This document shows positions 43,125-54,134 of a stretch of DNA of 64,000 nt, one piece after another. The notes beneath the pieces are model-generated. The model was not told where the DNA came from. It ran no database searches and saw only the letters and a list, made by a program, of their open reading frames with translations. The DNA lies in NCBI RefSeq assembly GCF_020400655.1, contig NZ_JAINRC010000016.1, positions 1 to 64,000 on the forward strand, in the 5' to 3' direction. Both the position numbers and the translations under genes were made by a program. How positions within the stretch are numbered: the first letter of the stretch is position 1; each line of letters starts with the position of its first letter. The DNA is from Streptomyces spinosus. GTDB lineage: Bacteria > Actinomycetota > Actinomycetes > Streptomycetales > Streptomycetaceae.

Positions 43125-43579
43125 TCGGTGGCGTCGCCGTCCGTGTCGGTGTCGTCGTCCGCCGGCTTGCGGTACGGGTCGGCGCCGCCGGCGTACGTGG
43201 CGCCCGTGGCCGCCTCGCGCACCTTCTCGTCGGACTGCCGGGCCTTGTCGAGGAGGTCCTCTATGGTCCGGGCGGTGTCCGGCAGGGCGTCCGCGACGAA
43301 GGTCAGGGTGGGCGTGAACTTCACCCCGGCCGCGCGGCCCACCTCGGAGCGCAGGATGCCCTTGGCGCTCTCCAGGCCGGCGGCCGCCGCCGTCCGCTCC
43401 TCCTCGTCGCCGTAGACCGTGTAGAAGACGGTCGCCTCCCGGAGGTCACCCGTGACCCGGGTGTCCGTGATGGTGACGTGTGAGCCGAGCCGCGGGTCCT
43501 TGATCCCGCGCTGCAGCTTCTGGGCCACCACCTCCCGGATGAGGTCCGCCAGCCTTTTAGCCCGCGCGTTGTCGGCCAC
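43121..43579 (-). CDS. rbfA: 30S ribosome-binding factor A
   Basis: RbfA assists 16S rRNA 5'-end maturation and cold adaptation. The 152-residue protein shows the KH-like fold signatures: ARAKRLADLIREVVAQKL, DPRLGSHVTITDTRVTGDLR (in two parts in the fold), ATVFYTVYGDEEE, and the FVADALPDTARTIEDLLD end. The tail is acidic. The GTG at 43579 (GGGAGA upstream) was chosen over the longer open frame to 43699, which adds Arg-rich non-conserved sequence. Placed between DUF503 and truB, as usual in actinobacteria. Confidence 0.95.
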   Translation of the reverse strand: MADNARAKRLADLIREVVAQKLQRGIKDPRLGSHVTITDTRVTGDLREATVFYTVYGDEEERTAAAAGLESAKGILRSEVGRAAGVKFTPTLTFVADALPDTARTIEDLLDKARQSDEKVREAATGATYAGGADPYRKPADDDTDTDGDATE

Positions 43580-43620
43580 TGGTCCGTCTCCCGTTCTTTC
43601 TTCTTGCTTGCGTTTCGTGG

Positions 43621-43914
43621 TCAGTCGTCGTCGCCGTGGAAGCGCCGTCGTACGGACAGCAGCTCCACCTCGGGGCGGCCGGCGACCAGCCGCTCGCACC
43701 GGTCCAGGACGTCGGTGAGGTGCGCCGCGTCGCCGGAGACCGCGGCGAGGCCGATGATCGCCCGCCGGTGGAGGTTCATGTGGTCCACCTCGGCCGCGCT
43801 CACGGCGTACTTCCGCTGGAGTTCGGCGACGATCGGGCGGACGACGGAGCGCTTCTCCTTCAGCGAGTGGACGTCGCCGAGGAGGAGGTCGAAGGACAGA
43901 GTCCCCACGTACAT
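43621..43914 (-). CDS. DUF503 (YlxP-like) protein
   Basis: A 97-residue YlxP/DUF503 protein, a small conserved companion of infB-rbfA proposed to help ribosome maturation. The signature MYVGTLSFDLLLGDVHSLKEKRS is seen in two adjoining parts (MYVGTLSFDLLL and GDVHSLKEKRS), followed by VVRPIVAELQRKYAVSAAEV. The N-terminal ATG at 43914 matches the family; the ribosome site is weak, and a GTG a few codons upstream is possible. A strong terminator separates it from infB, so DUF503-rbfA-truB appears to be a separate transcription unit. Confidence 0.92.
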   Translation of the reverse strand: MYVGTLSFDLLLGDVHSLKEKRSVVRPIVAELQRKYAVSAAEVDHMNLHRRAIIGLAAVSGDAAHLTDVLDRCERLVAGRPEVELLSVRRRFHGDDD

Positions 43915-44055
43915 GTGCAACCGGTTCACCCGCCGGTACGGGATCGATGGCCCCGGGTCCGTGTGGCCGGGGACATCAAGAACCGTACCGCGTACCCGCC
44001 GGTGGCTCGACAGGGTTTCGGTGCGGCCGGCCGGACGGGCGCCCGGCGGAAAACG

Positions 44056-44097
44056 GCGCGCTGGCCGACGGGACCGCAGTCCCGCCGGCCAGCGCGC
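44056..44097 (-). terminator. Terminator downstream of infB
   Basis: Outer stem of 12 bp (44056-44067 with 44086-44097), one mismatch, then 6 bp (44069-44074 with 44079-44084) closed by a CGCA loop. It is followed in the minus direction by TTTT. It lies 11 bases past the infB stop. Confidence 0.9.
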
Positions 44098-44107
44098 ACC
44101 ACAGGCG

Positions 44108-47176
<3,069 letters not shown>

Positions 47177-47189
47177 TTCGCTCCTTTGA

Positions 47190-47260
47190 GGTCCGGGTTG
47201 AAGCCGGACCGTCGCTAGTTCATGGGCGTACTCATCGCGTACTCATCGAGTGCTCATCGC
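47190..47260 (-). promoter_or_regulatory. infB leader: three overlapping mini-ORFs plus hairpin
   Basis: Minus strand, just upstream of infB. Three 11-base direct repeats (plus-strand 47228-47238, 47239-47249, 47250-47260) create a chain of tiny ORFs: MSTR, MSTR and MSTPMN. Successive ORFs overlap by ATGA. They are followed by a 7-bp hairpin (47190-47196 with 47204-47210) directly before the AAAGGAG of infB. Leader peptides or coincidence of repeat phase are both possible. Confidence 0.5.
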
Positions 47261-47321
47261 AATCTCGACCTGCTTTCGACTCGCGAGGTACCAGACCGCA
47301 CGGGGTTCCGTGCGGCTTGTC

Positions 47322-47618
47322 TTACGGCGTTGCCTGCTCGGCAACTGTTGTCTGCTCGACGTATCGACGCAACGCCTTTGTGTCGAGCGGTCCCGGGACG
47401 CGCAGTGCCCGCGGGAACGCCCGGCGGCGTACCGCCTGGTCGAGACAGACCAGGGCGGGGTGTACGTACGCACCCCGGCCGGGCAGCGTACCGCGAGGAT
47501 CGGGGACGCACGTGTCCCCGGTCTTCACGATCCGCAGGAGATCGTTCTTGGCCGCCCGCTTCCGGCACCCCACACAGGTGCGTTCAGGGCATGCTCCGGC
47601 GTGCGTCCGGCCAGACAC
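47322..47618 (-). CDS. ylxR: YlxR (DUF448) RNA-binding protein
   Basis: A 98-residue YlxR-family protein, usually encoded between nusA and infB. In other bacteria it is reported to bind RNA or act as a regulator. The signature PERTCVGCRKRAAKNDLLRIV (shown by its parts PERTCVGCRKR and NDLLRIV) is present, as are DPRGTLPGRGAYVHP and RAFPRALR. The Cys pair is preserved. Start is a GTG with GGAGGT about 11 bases upstream. It sits 122 bases after nusA and 145 bases before infB on the same strand. Confidence 0.93.
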   Translation of the reverse strand: MSGRTHAGACPERTCVGCRKRAAKNDLLRIVKTGDTCVPDPRGTLPGRGAYVHPALVCLDQAVRRRAFPRALRVPGPLDTKALRRYVEQTTVAEQATP

Positions 47619-47740
47619 CGTTAAGTCTACCTCCCCGTACCGACCTCACCCCTTCGGGGCAAAAATCGAACGGCTGTTGTCGTGATCTCAGCGCCGGGCG
47701 GCTTGGATCTATTCCCCCCGGCGCCCCGGGTGCTCCCGGT

Positions 47741-48727
47741 CTACTCCCCGGCCTGCTCGGTGTCGGGCCGGATGTCGATCCGCCAGCCGGTCAGCCGGGC
47801 GGCCAGGCGGGCGTTCTGGCCCTCCTTGCCGATCGCCAGCGACAGCTGGTAGTCCGGCACGGTCACCCGCGCGGACCGGGAGGCCATGTCCACGACCTCC
47901 ACCTTGCTCACCCGAGCGGGTGACAGGGCGTTCGCGACCATCTCCGCCGGGTCGTCCGACCAGTCGACGATGTCGATCTTCTCGCCGTTCAGCTCGCCCA
48001 TCACGTTGCGCACCCGGCCGCCCATGGGGCCGATGCAGGCGCCCTTGGCGTTCAGGCCCGAACGGGTGGACCGTACGGCGATCTTGGTGCGGTGACCGGC
48101 CTCACGGGCGATGGCGGCGATCTCCACGGACCCGTCGGCGATCTCCGGCACCTCCAGGGCAAAGAGCTTCTTCACCAGGTTCGGGTGCGTACGGGAGAGG
48201 GTGACGGACGGCCCTCGCACGCCCTTGGCCACCCGGACGACGTACGACCGCAGGCGCAGGCCGTGCGGGTAGGTCTCGCCGGGCACCTGCTCCTGCACCG
48301 GCAGGATGGCCTCCAGCTTGCCGATGTCCACCAGCACGTTCTTCGGGTCGCGGCCCTGCTGGACCACTCCGGTGACGATGTCGCCCTCGCGGCCGGCGTA
48401 CTCGCCGAGCGTCGCGTCGTCCTCCGCGTCGCGCAGCCGCTGGAGGATGACCTGCTTGGCGGTGGTGGCGGCGATGCGGCCGAAGCCGGACGGGGTGTCG
48501 TCGAACTCCCGGGGCTCCTGCCCCTCGGCGAGGTCGTCGGGGTCCTCCTTCGCCCACACGGTCACATGCCCGGTCTCCCGGTTGAGCTCCACGCGCGCGT
48601 GCCGGCGGCTTCCCTCGGTGCGGTGGTAGGCGATGAGGAGGGCCGACTCGATCGCCTCGACCAGCAGGTCGAAGGAGATCTCCTTCTCCCGAACCAAGCC
48701 CCGCAGGGCGCTCATGTCGATGTCCAC
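47741..48727 (-). CDS. nusA: Transcription termination/antitermination factor NusA
   Basis: NusA binds RNA polymerase and nascent RNA to control pausing, termination and antitermination. The 328-residue protein has the N-terminal RNAP-binding domain (LLVEAIESALLIAYHR), an S1 domain (REGDIVTGVVQQGRDPKNVLVDIG), and KH1 (VRSTRSGLNAKGACIGPMGG, at its core). KH2 is YQLSLAIGKEGQNARLAARLTGW. There are no C-terminal acidic repeats, normal for actinobacteria. It follows rimP by 2 bases, the conserved pair. Confidence 0.97.
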   Translation of the reverse strand: MDIDMSALRGLVREKEISFDLLVEAIESALLIAYHRTEGSRRHARVELNRETGHVTVWAKEDPDDLAEGQEPREFDDTPSGFGRIAATTAKQVILQRLRDAEDDATLGEYAGREGDIVTGVVQQGRDPKNVLVDIGKLEAILPVQEQVPGETYPHGLRLRSYVVRVAKGVRGPSVTLSRTHPNLVKKLFALEVPEIADGSVEIAAIAREAGHRTKIAVRSTRSGLNAKGACIGPMGGRVRNVMGELNGEKIDIVDWSDDPAEMVANALSPARVSKVEVVDMASRSARVTVPDYQLSLAIGKEGQNARLAARLTGWRIDIRPDTEQAGE

Positions 48728-48729
48728 GG

Positions 48730-49257
48730 CTACGCCTCCTCCTCTTCCTTCATGTTCTTCTCGCCGGCCGTGCCGGCGCTGTCCTTGCGGTTGAACTCGA
48801 CCTGCACGCGCGCCCTGGCGATCTCCGGGAAGCCGAGTCTGCGGGCGGTGGCCTTGCGGCCCTTCACGCCGGGCACCTCGACGTCGACGCCCTCGTCGTC
48901 GACCTTCACGATCCGCGCGACCAGTTCGCCGCCCTCCGTGAGCTGGAACCTCACGAGCCGGTCGGTGGCGCGCACGAAGTGCCGGTGCTCGGTGAGCAGG
49001 CGCTCCGCGCCGGGGGTTCCGACCTCCAGGTCGTACGCCGCGTCACCCATCGCGTTGGTCTCGTCCAGCTTCGCCGAGAGCGCGCGGCTCACATCGGCGA
49101 TGGCGTCCAGATCCGCCCCGGTGTCGGAGTCGACGACCACGCGCAGCACCCGCTTGCGTCCGACGGAGTCCACGGCGATCTCTTCGAGATCCAGCCCCTG
49201 GGAGGTGACGAGCGGTTCCAGCAGCTCTCGCAGCCTCTCGCTCTGGGTGGTGCTCAT
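48730..49257 (-). CDS. rimP: Ribosome maturation factor RimP
   Basis: RimP is needed for 30S maturation. The 175-residue protein shows ERLRELLEPLVTSQGLDLEE, RVLRVVVDSDTGADLDAIAD, DAAYDLEVGTPGAERLLT and an acidic C-terminus (KNMKEEEEA). The frame is open for 3 kb upstream, but the ATG at 49257 has GAGGAG 8 bases upstream and starts the conserved domain. First gene of the rimP-nusA-ylxR-infB series, and divergent from a lipoprotein gene across 232 bases. Confidence 0.95.
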   Translation of the reverse strand: MSTTQSERLRELLEPLVTSQGLDLEEIAVDSVGRKRVLRVVVDSDTGADLDAIADVSRALSAKLDETNAMGDAAYDLEVGTPGAERLLTEHRHFVRATDRLVRFQLTEGGELVARIVKVDDEGVDVEVPGVKGRKATARRLGFPEIARARVQVEFNRKDSAGTAGEKNMKEEEEA

Positions 49258-49489
49258 CCGGGTGACTCCTCGGCCGCGTGTGCTGTTGTGGGATGGGTCG
49301 CGTGTCTGATCAAAGGGTACTGCCTCCGGCGGGGGCCGTTTCGCAGGAGCGGTCCGGGGCGGTTCGCGGGCGGGTGCGGTCGGCCGTCGAGCCGGTGACG
49401 CGAGGCGGAGGGACTCGCGGGTACCGTGATCAACGGCGGGCCGGCCGTTCCCGCCCGTGTGTTCGTACGAGCCCCCGAGGACGTCAGCC

Positions 49490-49990
49490 GTGCCGTACCC
49501 CCCGCCTCCGCGCGTGCCCCCCGGGCCGCGCAGAAGAACCCTGCTCGCCTCGGCCGCCGGCGGCGCCCTGCTGGCGGGCTGCTCGTCCGCCCCCGGCTCC
49601 GGCGACGACGGTCCGTCGGCCACGCAGCGGGCACGCGCGCGTGCGGCACGGGACAGCCGGGTGCTGCTGGCGCGGTACGACGCCGTGCTCGCCGCGCATC
49701 CCGGGCTGGCGGAGCGGCTGCGCCCGCTGCGGGCCCAGGTCGCGGAGCACGCGGTGGCCTTCACGGACGGTACGGCGCCGACGGCCTCCGCCACGGCCGG
49801 CGCCTCGCCCGATCCCGTCCCGGCCGGCGAGAAGGACGCCGTGGCCGGGCTTGCCGCCGCCGAGCGCGCCCTCGCCGACCAGCGTGCCAAGGACCTGCTG
49901 GAGGTGCCGGGCGAGCTGGCGCGGCTGCTGGCGTCGGTCGCGGCGGCCGGGGCCGCGCACGCGTACCTGCTGACGGAGGGGGCCAGGTGA
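49490..49990 (+). CDS. Putative Tat-type lipoprotein
   Basis: A 166-residue protein from a GTG with GAGGA upstream. The N-terminus has consecutive arginines and a hydrophobic core (PRRRTLLASAAGGALLAGC), i.e. a lipobox LAGC after a twin-arginine-like stretch. The mature part is Ala-rich and helical, with a Pro/Thr linker. No domain was recognised. The stop overlaps the start of the DUF4439 gene (GTGA), so the two are co-translated and probably act together, one outside the membrane. Confidence 0.85.
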   Translation: MPYPPPPRVPPGPRRRTLLASAAGGALLAGCSSAPGSGDDGPSATQRARARAARDSRVLLARYDAVLAAHPGLAERLRPLRAQVAEHAVAFTDGTAPTASATAGASPDPVPAGEKDAVAGLAAAERALADQRAKDLLEVPGELARLLASVAAAGAAHAYLLTEGAR

Positions 49991-50487
49991 GCGACGGGAC
50001 CGGGCAGAGCGGGAATGCCGAGCTGACCGCGTTGCAGGCCGCGCTGGCGGCCGAGCACGCGGCGGTGTACGGGTACGGCGTCGTGGGCGGACGGGTCGGC
50101 GCGCCGCGCCGGGCGGAGGCGCGGTCGGCGTACGACGCCCACCGCGCGCGCCGGGACGCGCTGGTGCGCGCCGTGCGCGACCTGGGCGGCGCACCGGTCG
50201 CCGCGAGCGCCGCGTACGCGCTGCCGTTCCCGGTCGAGGACGGGACGGCCGCGCTGCGGCTGGCCGCGCGGCTGGAGGAGCGGGTGGCCGGCGTGTACTC
50301 GGACCTGGTGCGGGCCACGAGCGGTGCGCGGCGGGCCGACGCGGCCGGGGCGCTGCGGGAGGCCGCGGTGCGGGCGGTGCGCTGGGGCGGGGGGAGCGTA
50401 GCCTTCCCTGGTCTGGCCGAGCGGTCCGGCGAGCGTACGGGCGCGGCCGGCACGGCTCCGTCGCCGTCCGGGTCGCCGACGCGCTGA
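49987..50487 (+). CDS. Ferritin-like DUF4439 protein
   Basis: A 166-residue four-helix protein of the ferritin-like DUF4439 type. Landmarks are LTALQAALAAEHAAVYGYGVVG in the first helix (Glu and His in AAEHAAVY), then RSAYDAHRARRDAL, and YALPFPVEDGTAALRLAARLEERV. Ferritin-like domains often bind di-iron centres; the E-x-x-x-Y and H/E positions are suggestive but unproven. It is coupled by overlap to the lipoprotein gene. No signal peptide is visible on its own. Confidence 0.85.
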   Translation: MSDGTGQSGNAELTALQAALAAEHAAVYGYGVVGGRVGAPRRAEARSAYDAHRARRDALVRAVRDLGGAPVAASAAYALPFPVEDGTAALRLAARLEERVAGVYSDLVRATSGARRADAAGALREAAVRAVRWGGGSVAFPGLAERSGERTGAAGTAPSPSGSPTR

Positions 50488-50595
50488 CCGCCGGCAGGAC
50501 GGCAGGACGGCACCGGCACGATCGGGGAACGGGATCAGGACGGGAGACTCGGGCGGGGTCCCGGCAGCACAGGAGACGAAGGGAACGACTCGCGC

Positions 50596-51495
50596 ATGGC
50601 TTTCGAACCGCCGCAGCGCCTGGTGCGGGCGCTCGGTGAGACGGCACCGGCCGGGGACGACTGGCTGGCGCAGCTGCCTACGGCGGCCGAGCGGGCCGTC
50701 GCCCGGCGCGAGTTGACCGTCGAGCGGGTGCAGGTGCCGGGCGGCCGCAGCAGCCTGGTGGTGCTGGTGCGGCGGGCCGACGGTACCCCGGCCGTGCTGA
50801 AGCTGGCACCGCCCCGGGCCCGCCCGGAGAGCGAGCGCGCGGCGCTGGCGCACTGGGGCGGGCTGGGCGCCGTACAGCTGCTGGAAGCCGAGGCGGAGGA
50901 CGGGGCGCTGCTGCTGGAGCGGCTGCACCCGGACGTGTCGGTGCGGTCGTTGCCGGAGGCCAGGGCGCTGCTGGAGGCGGCGGGGACGCTGCGCAGGCTG
51001 TGGGTCGCGCCGCCGGCCGGGCACGTCTTCGAGACCGTCGCCGAGCGGACCGGGCGCCAGGCGGTGGCGATGCGGGCCGGGGCCGGGACCGACCCGGAGA
51101 CGGCCCCGCTGGTGGAGGCGGCCCTCGCCGCCCGTACCGAGCTGCTGGCCGCGCCGCCCGAGGAACTGCTGCTGCACGGCACGTTCCGGCAGAGCAAGGT
51201 GCTCTCCGGGGACCGGATGCCCTGGCTGGCGGTGGGCCCGGACCCGGTGGTCGGCGAGAGCGCCTTCGATCTGGCGCGGCTGGTGCGGGACCGGGTGGAG
51301 GACCTGATCGCCGCGTCGTCCGGGCCGTCCACCACCCGGCGCCGCATCAAGCGGCTCGCCGAGTCGCTGGAGGTCGACCAGGAACGGCTGCGGGGCTGGA
51401 CGCTGTTCCGGGCGGTGGAGTCCGGGGTACGGGCCCGCCGGGTCGGCCGCGAGAAGGACGCGGAACTCCTGCTGGAGTTCGCGAGCTGGCTCTAG
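50596..51495 (+). CDS. Aminoglycoside phosphotransferase-fold protein (probable pseudokinase)
   Basis: A 299-residue protein similar to the APH(6)/hydroxyurea phosphotransferase fold: GRSSLVVLVRRADGTPAVLK (with the ATP-site Lys in AVLKLAPP), an ALLLERL hinge, then the catalytic loop region. Where active kinases read HGDLHxxNVL this has HGTFRQSKVL (His194 onward), replacing the catalytic Asp by Thr and the Asn by Lys. The metal-binding 'IDPKP' reads VGPDP, lacking Asp. Both losses suggest no phosphotransfer activity. The ferritin-like gene is 108 bases upstream on the same strand. Ligand binding or regulation are possible roles. Confidence 0.85.
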   Translation: MAFEPPQRLVRALGETAPAGDDWLAQLPTAAERAVARRELTVERVQVPGGRSSLVVLVRRADGTPAVLKLAPPRARPESERAALAHWGGLGAVQLLEAEAEDGALLLERLHPDVSVRSLPEARALLEAAGTLRRLWVAPPAGHVFETVAERTGRQAVAMRAGAGTDPETAPLVEAALAARTELLAAPPEELLLHGTFRQSKVLSGDRMPWLAVGPDPVVGESAFDLARLVRDRVEDLIAASSGPSTTRRRIKRLAESLEVDQERLRGWTLFRAVESGVRARRVGREKDAELLLEFASWL

Positions 51496-51754
51496 CCGGG
51501 CCGCGCCGCCGGGATCGGTCCGGCTGTGAGGGGCGGCGCCACCGAGCCGGGCGCGGCGGGGCCTGGTGCCCGCGGGCGGCGCCGGCGGCGCGGGGCGTCG
51601 ACGCGAGGAGCCCCGCGCGAGCGCGGCCGAACGACAGGGCCCGAGCGGGGGCGGGCCGCAGGGCCCCTGCGCTGTGAAGGGCAGCCAGGTCGCGGACCTG
51701 GATTCCCGAGGCGCACGGAAGCTTTGGGCACGGGCGACCGCGCCCGGACGCACC

Positions 51755-51783
51755 GGACACCCCGGGCGGAACCCGGGGTGTCC
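51755..51783. terminator. Bidirectional terminator before proS end
   Basis: A 12-bp perfect stem (51755-51766 with 51772-51783) and a 5-nt loop lie between the convergent kinase-like gene and proS. It is the only recognisable element in the 308-base gap 51496-51803. Confidence 0.88.
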
Positions 51784-51803
51784 GTCACCGCTGCCGCTGC
51801 CGC

Positions 51804-53510
51804 TTACCGTGCGGTCAGGCGGGCGATCGCGTCCTCGACCGTCAGTTCCTCGCGCTCGCCGGTCCTGCGGTCCTTCAGCTCCAGGACGCCCTCGCCGGAG
51901 CGGCGGCCGGCGACCAGGATCTGCGGGACGCCGATCAGCTCCGCGTCGGTGAACTTCACGCCCGGGGAGACCCCGGCGCGGTCGTCCACTAGGACGCGGA
52001 CGCCCGCGGCGGCGAGCTTGTCGGAGACCTCGAGGGCCAGCTCGGTCTGGAGCGCCTTGCCGGCGGCGACGACGTGCACGTCGGCCGGGGCGATCTCCTT
52101 GGGCCAGACCAGGCCGTGCTCGTCGGCGGTCTGCTCGGCGAGCGCGGCGACGGCACGGGAGACGCCGATGCCGTAGGAGCCCATGGTGACGCGGACCGGC
52201 TTGCCGTTCTGGCCGAGGACGTCCAGCTTGAGGGCGTCGGTGTACTTGCGGCCCAGCTGGAAGATGTGGCCGATCTCGATGGCGCGGTCCAGCTTCAGGC
52301 CGGTGCCGCACCTGGGGCAGGGGTCGCCCTCCTGGACGACCACGACGTCCACGTACTCGTCGACCTCGAAGTCCCGGCCGGCGACGACGTTCCTGGCGTG
52401 CGTGTGCTCCTTGTTGGCGCCGGTGATCCAGGCGGTGCCGGGGGCCACGCGCGGGTCGGCGATGTACTTCACCTTCTCGCCCAGGCCCTGCGGGCCCACG
52501 TAGCCGCGGACCAGGTCGGCGCGCTCGGCGAAGTCCGCCTCGGTGACCATCTCGACGGTGGCCGGGGCGAAGTGCGCCTCGACCTTGCCCAGGTCCACCT
52601 CGCGGTCCCCGGGCACGCCGACGGCGATGATCTCGCCGTCCACCTTCACCAGGAGGTTCTTCAGCGTGGCGGAGGCCGGGACGCCGAGCGAGGCGGCCAG
52701 CGTCTCGATGGTCGGGGTGTCGGGGGTCGGGATGTCCTCGGCGGCGGGCACGCCGGAGGCGTCCACCGGCTTCAGCTCGTACGTGATCGCCTCGGTGTTG
52801 GCGGCGAAGTCGCAGTTCGGGCAGTCGGCGAAGGTGTCCTCGCCGGCCTCGGCCGGGGCGAGGAACTCCTCGGACTTGGAGCCGCCCATGGCGCCGGCGG
52901 TGGCCGCGACGATGCGGTAGTCGAGGCCGAGGCGCGCGAAGACGCGCCGGTAGGCCTCGCGGTGCAGGGCGTAGGACCGGGCGAGGCCCTCGTCGTCCAG
53001 GTCGAAGGAGTACGAGTCCTTCATCAGGAACTCGCGGCCGCGCAGGATGCCGGCGCGGGGCCTGGCCTCGTCACGGAACTTGGTCTGGATCTGGTACAGG
53101 ATCACCGGCAGGTCCTTGTAGGACGTGCACTGGTCCTTGACCAGGAGGGTGAAGATCTCCTCGTGGGTGGGGCCGAGGAGGTAGTCGCCGCCCTTGCGGT
53201 CCTTGAGCCGGAACAGCTCCTGGCCGTACTCGTCCCAGCGGCCGGTGGCCTCGTAGGGCTCACGCGGCAGCAGGGCGGGCAGCGTGACCTCCTGGGCGCC
53301 GATGGCGTCCATCTCCTCGCGGACGACGCGCTCGACGTTGGCGAGGACCTTCTTGCCGAGGGGCAGCCAGCTCCAGATGCCGGCGGCCGTGCGGCGGACG
53401 TAGCCGGCGCGGACGAGGAGCTTGTGGCTGAGGACCTCGGCGTCCGCCGGGTCGTCGCGCAGCGTCTTCGCCATCAACTGGGACATGCGCTGGACCGGTG
53501 CGTTGGCCAT
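51804..53510 (-). CDS. proS: Prolyl-tRNA synthetase (bacterial type)
   Basis: ProS charges tRNA-Pro. The 568-residue bacterial form has motif 1 (AAGIWSWLPLGKKVLANVER), motif 2 (TKFRDEARPRAGILRGREF) and motif 3 (GSYGIGVSRAVAALAEQ). An inserted editing domain (about residues 225-400, including LKNLLVKVDGE) removes mischarged Ala. Two Cys pairs (DCPNCDF, CPRCG) are present. The ATG at 53510 (AGGAGT upstream) was preferred over one 12 codons earlier. It neighbours the dxr-rseP-ispG genes, a common arrangement. Confidence 0.97.
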   Translation of the reverse strand: MANAPVQRMSQLMAKTLRDDPADAEVLSHKLLVRAGYVRRTAAGIWSWLPLGKKVLANVERVVREEMDAIGAQEVTLPALLPREPYEATGRWDEYGQELFRLKDRKGGDYLLGPTHEEIFTLLVKDQCTSYKDLPVILYQIQTKFRDEARPRAGILRGREFLMKDSYSFDLDDEGLARSYALHREAYRRVFARLGLDYRIVAATAGAMGGSKSEEFLAPAEAGEDTFADCPNCDFAANTEAITYELKPVDASGVPAAEDIPTPDTPTIETLAASLGVPASATLKNLLVKVDGEIIAVGVPGDREVDLGKVEAHFAPATVEMVTEADFAERADLVRGYVGPQGLGEKVKYIADPRVAPGTAWITGANKEHTHARNVVAGRDFEVDEYVDVVVVQEGDPCPRCGTGLKLDRAIEIGHIFQLGRKYTDALKLDVLGQNGKPVRVTMGSYGIGVSRAVAALAEQTADEHGLVWPKEIAPADVHVVAAGKALQTELALEVSDKLAAAGVRVLVDDRAGVSPGVKFTDAELIGVPQILVAGRRSGEGVLELKDRRTGEREELTVEDAIARLTAR

Positions 53511-53583
53511 GGTTCTCGTACTCCTGCCGGGTAAAGGTGATGGCATGGAGGTTAGCCGGGCCGCCCGTGCCGGTGGAAATCGG

Positions 53584-54114
53584 TTAACGCCTGCGCAGCG
53601 GCAGCGGGGCGCCCATCACGGCGTACGGCCTCGGCGCGCTCGGGAAGTGGACCCGGCGGGCGAGGTCGACGTAGCCGAGGGAGTGGTAGAGGCCGCGGGC
53701 CGGGCTGTCGGTGTCGATCGCGGAGAGGATCGAGCGGGGTTCGTCTGCGGTGTCGGTGATGGTGGTGATCAGACGCCGGCCGATGCCGCGGTTCTGGTGG
53801 TCGGGGTGGACGTGCAGTTCGGTGATGACGAAGGAGTCGTCCAGCCAGAAGTCGTTGCCGCCCGCGCGCAGGTAGGGCTCGACGACGGTGGACCACCAGT
53901 GGGTACGGCTGTTGGGCATGCCGTACACGAACCCGACGAGCCGCCCGCGGACGGTGGCCCCGTAGGCGCGCGCGCCGCGGTACTGCATGTGCCGCTGCAC
54001 GATCTGCCGGCGCACGGCGACCTCGTCCGGGCCGAGCCCGAAGGCGAGGGCTTGGACGGCGAGGGCCTCGTCCACGTGGGCGGTGAGGTCCAGGGGGCCG
54101 ATCACGAGGTCCAT
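53584..54114 (-). CDS. GNAT-family N-acetyltransferase
   Basis: A 176-residue GNAT acetyltransferase. The acetyl-CoA binding motif A is clear: ITELHVHPDHQNRGIGRRLI. This is followed by a late ARGLYHSLGYVDLARRVHF strand, the motif-B region typical of the family. The substrate is not predictable. It lies 20 bases downstream of another GNAT gene on the same strand and 73 bases upstream of proS. Probably an enzyme for small-molecule or protein N-acetylation. Confidence 0.9.
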   Translation of the reverse strand: MDLVIGPLDLTAHVDEALAVQALAFGLGPDEVAVRRQIVQRHMQYRGARAYGATVRGRLVGFVYGMPNSRTHWWSTVVEPYLRAGGNDFWLDDSFVITELHVHPDHQNRGIGRRLITTITDTADEPRSILSAIDTDSPARGLYHSLGYVDLARRVHFPSAPRPYAVMGAPLPLRRR

Positions 54115-54134
54115 GCGGGGAGCGTACAGGGCGG

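Noticed and set aside
42132..43415. 427-codon plus-strand frame over truB/rbfA
   Set aside because: Shadow of two well-supported minus-strand genes; Asp/Arg/Gly/Val composition, no motif.
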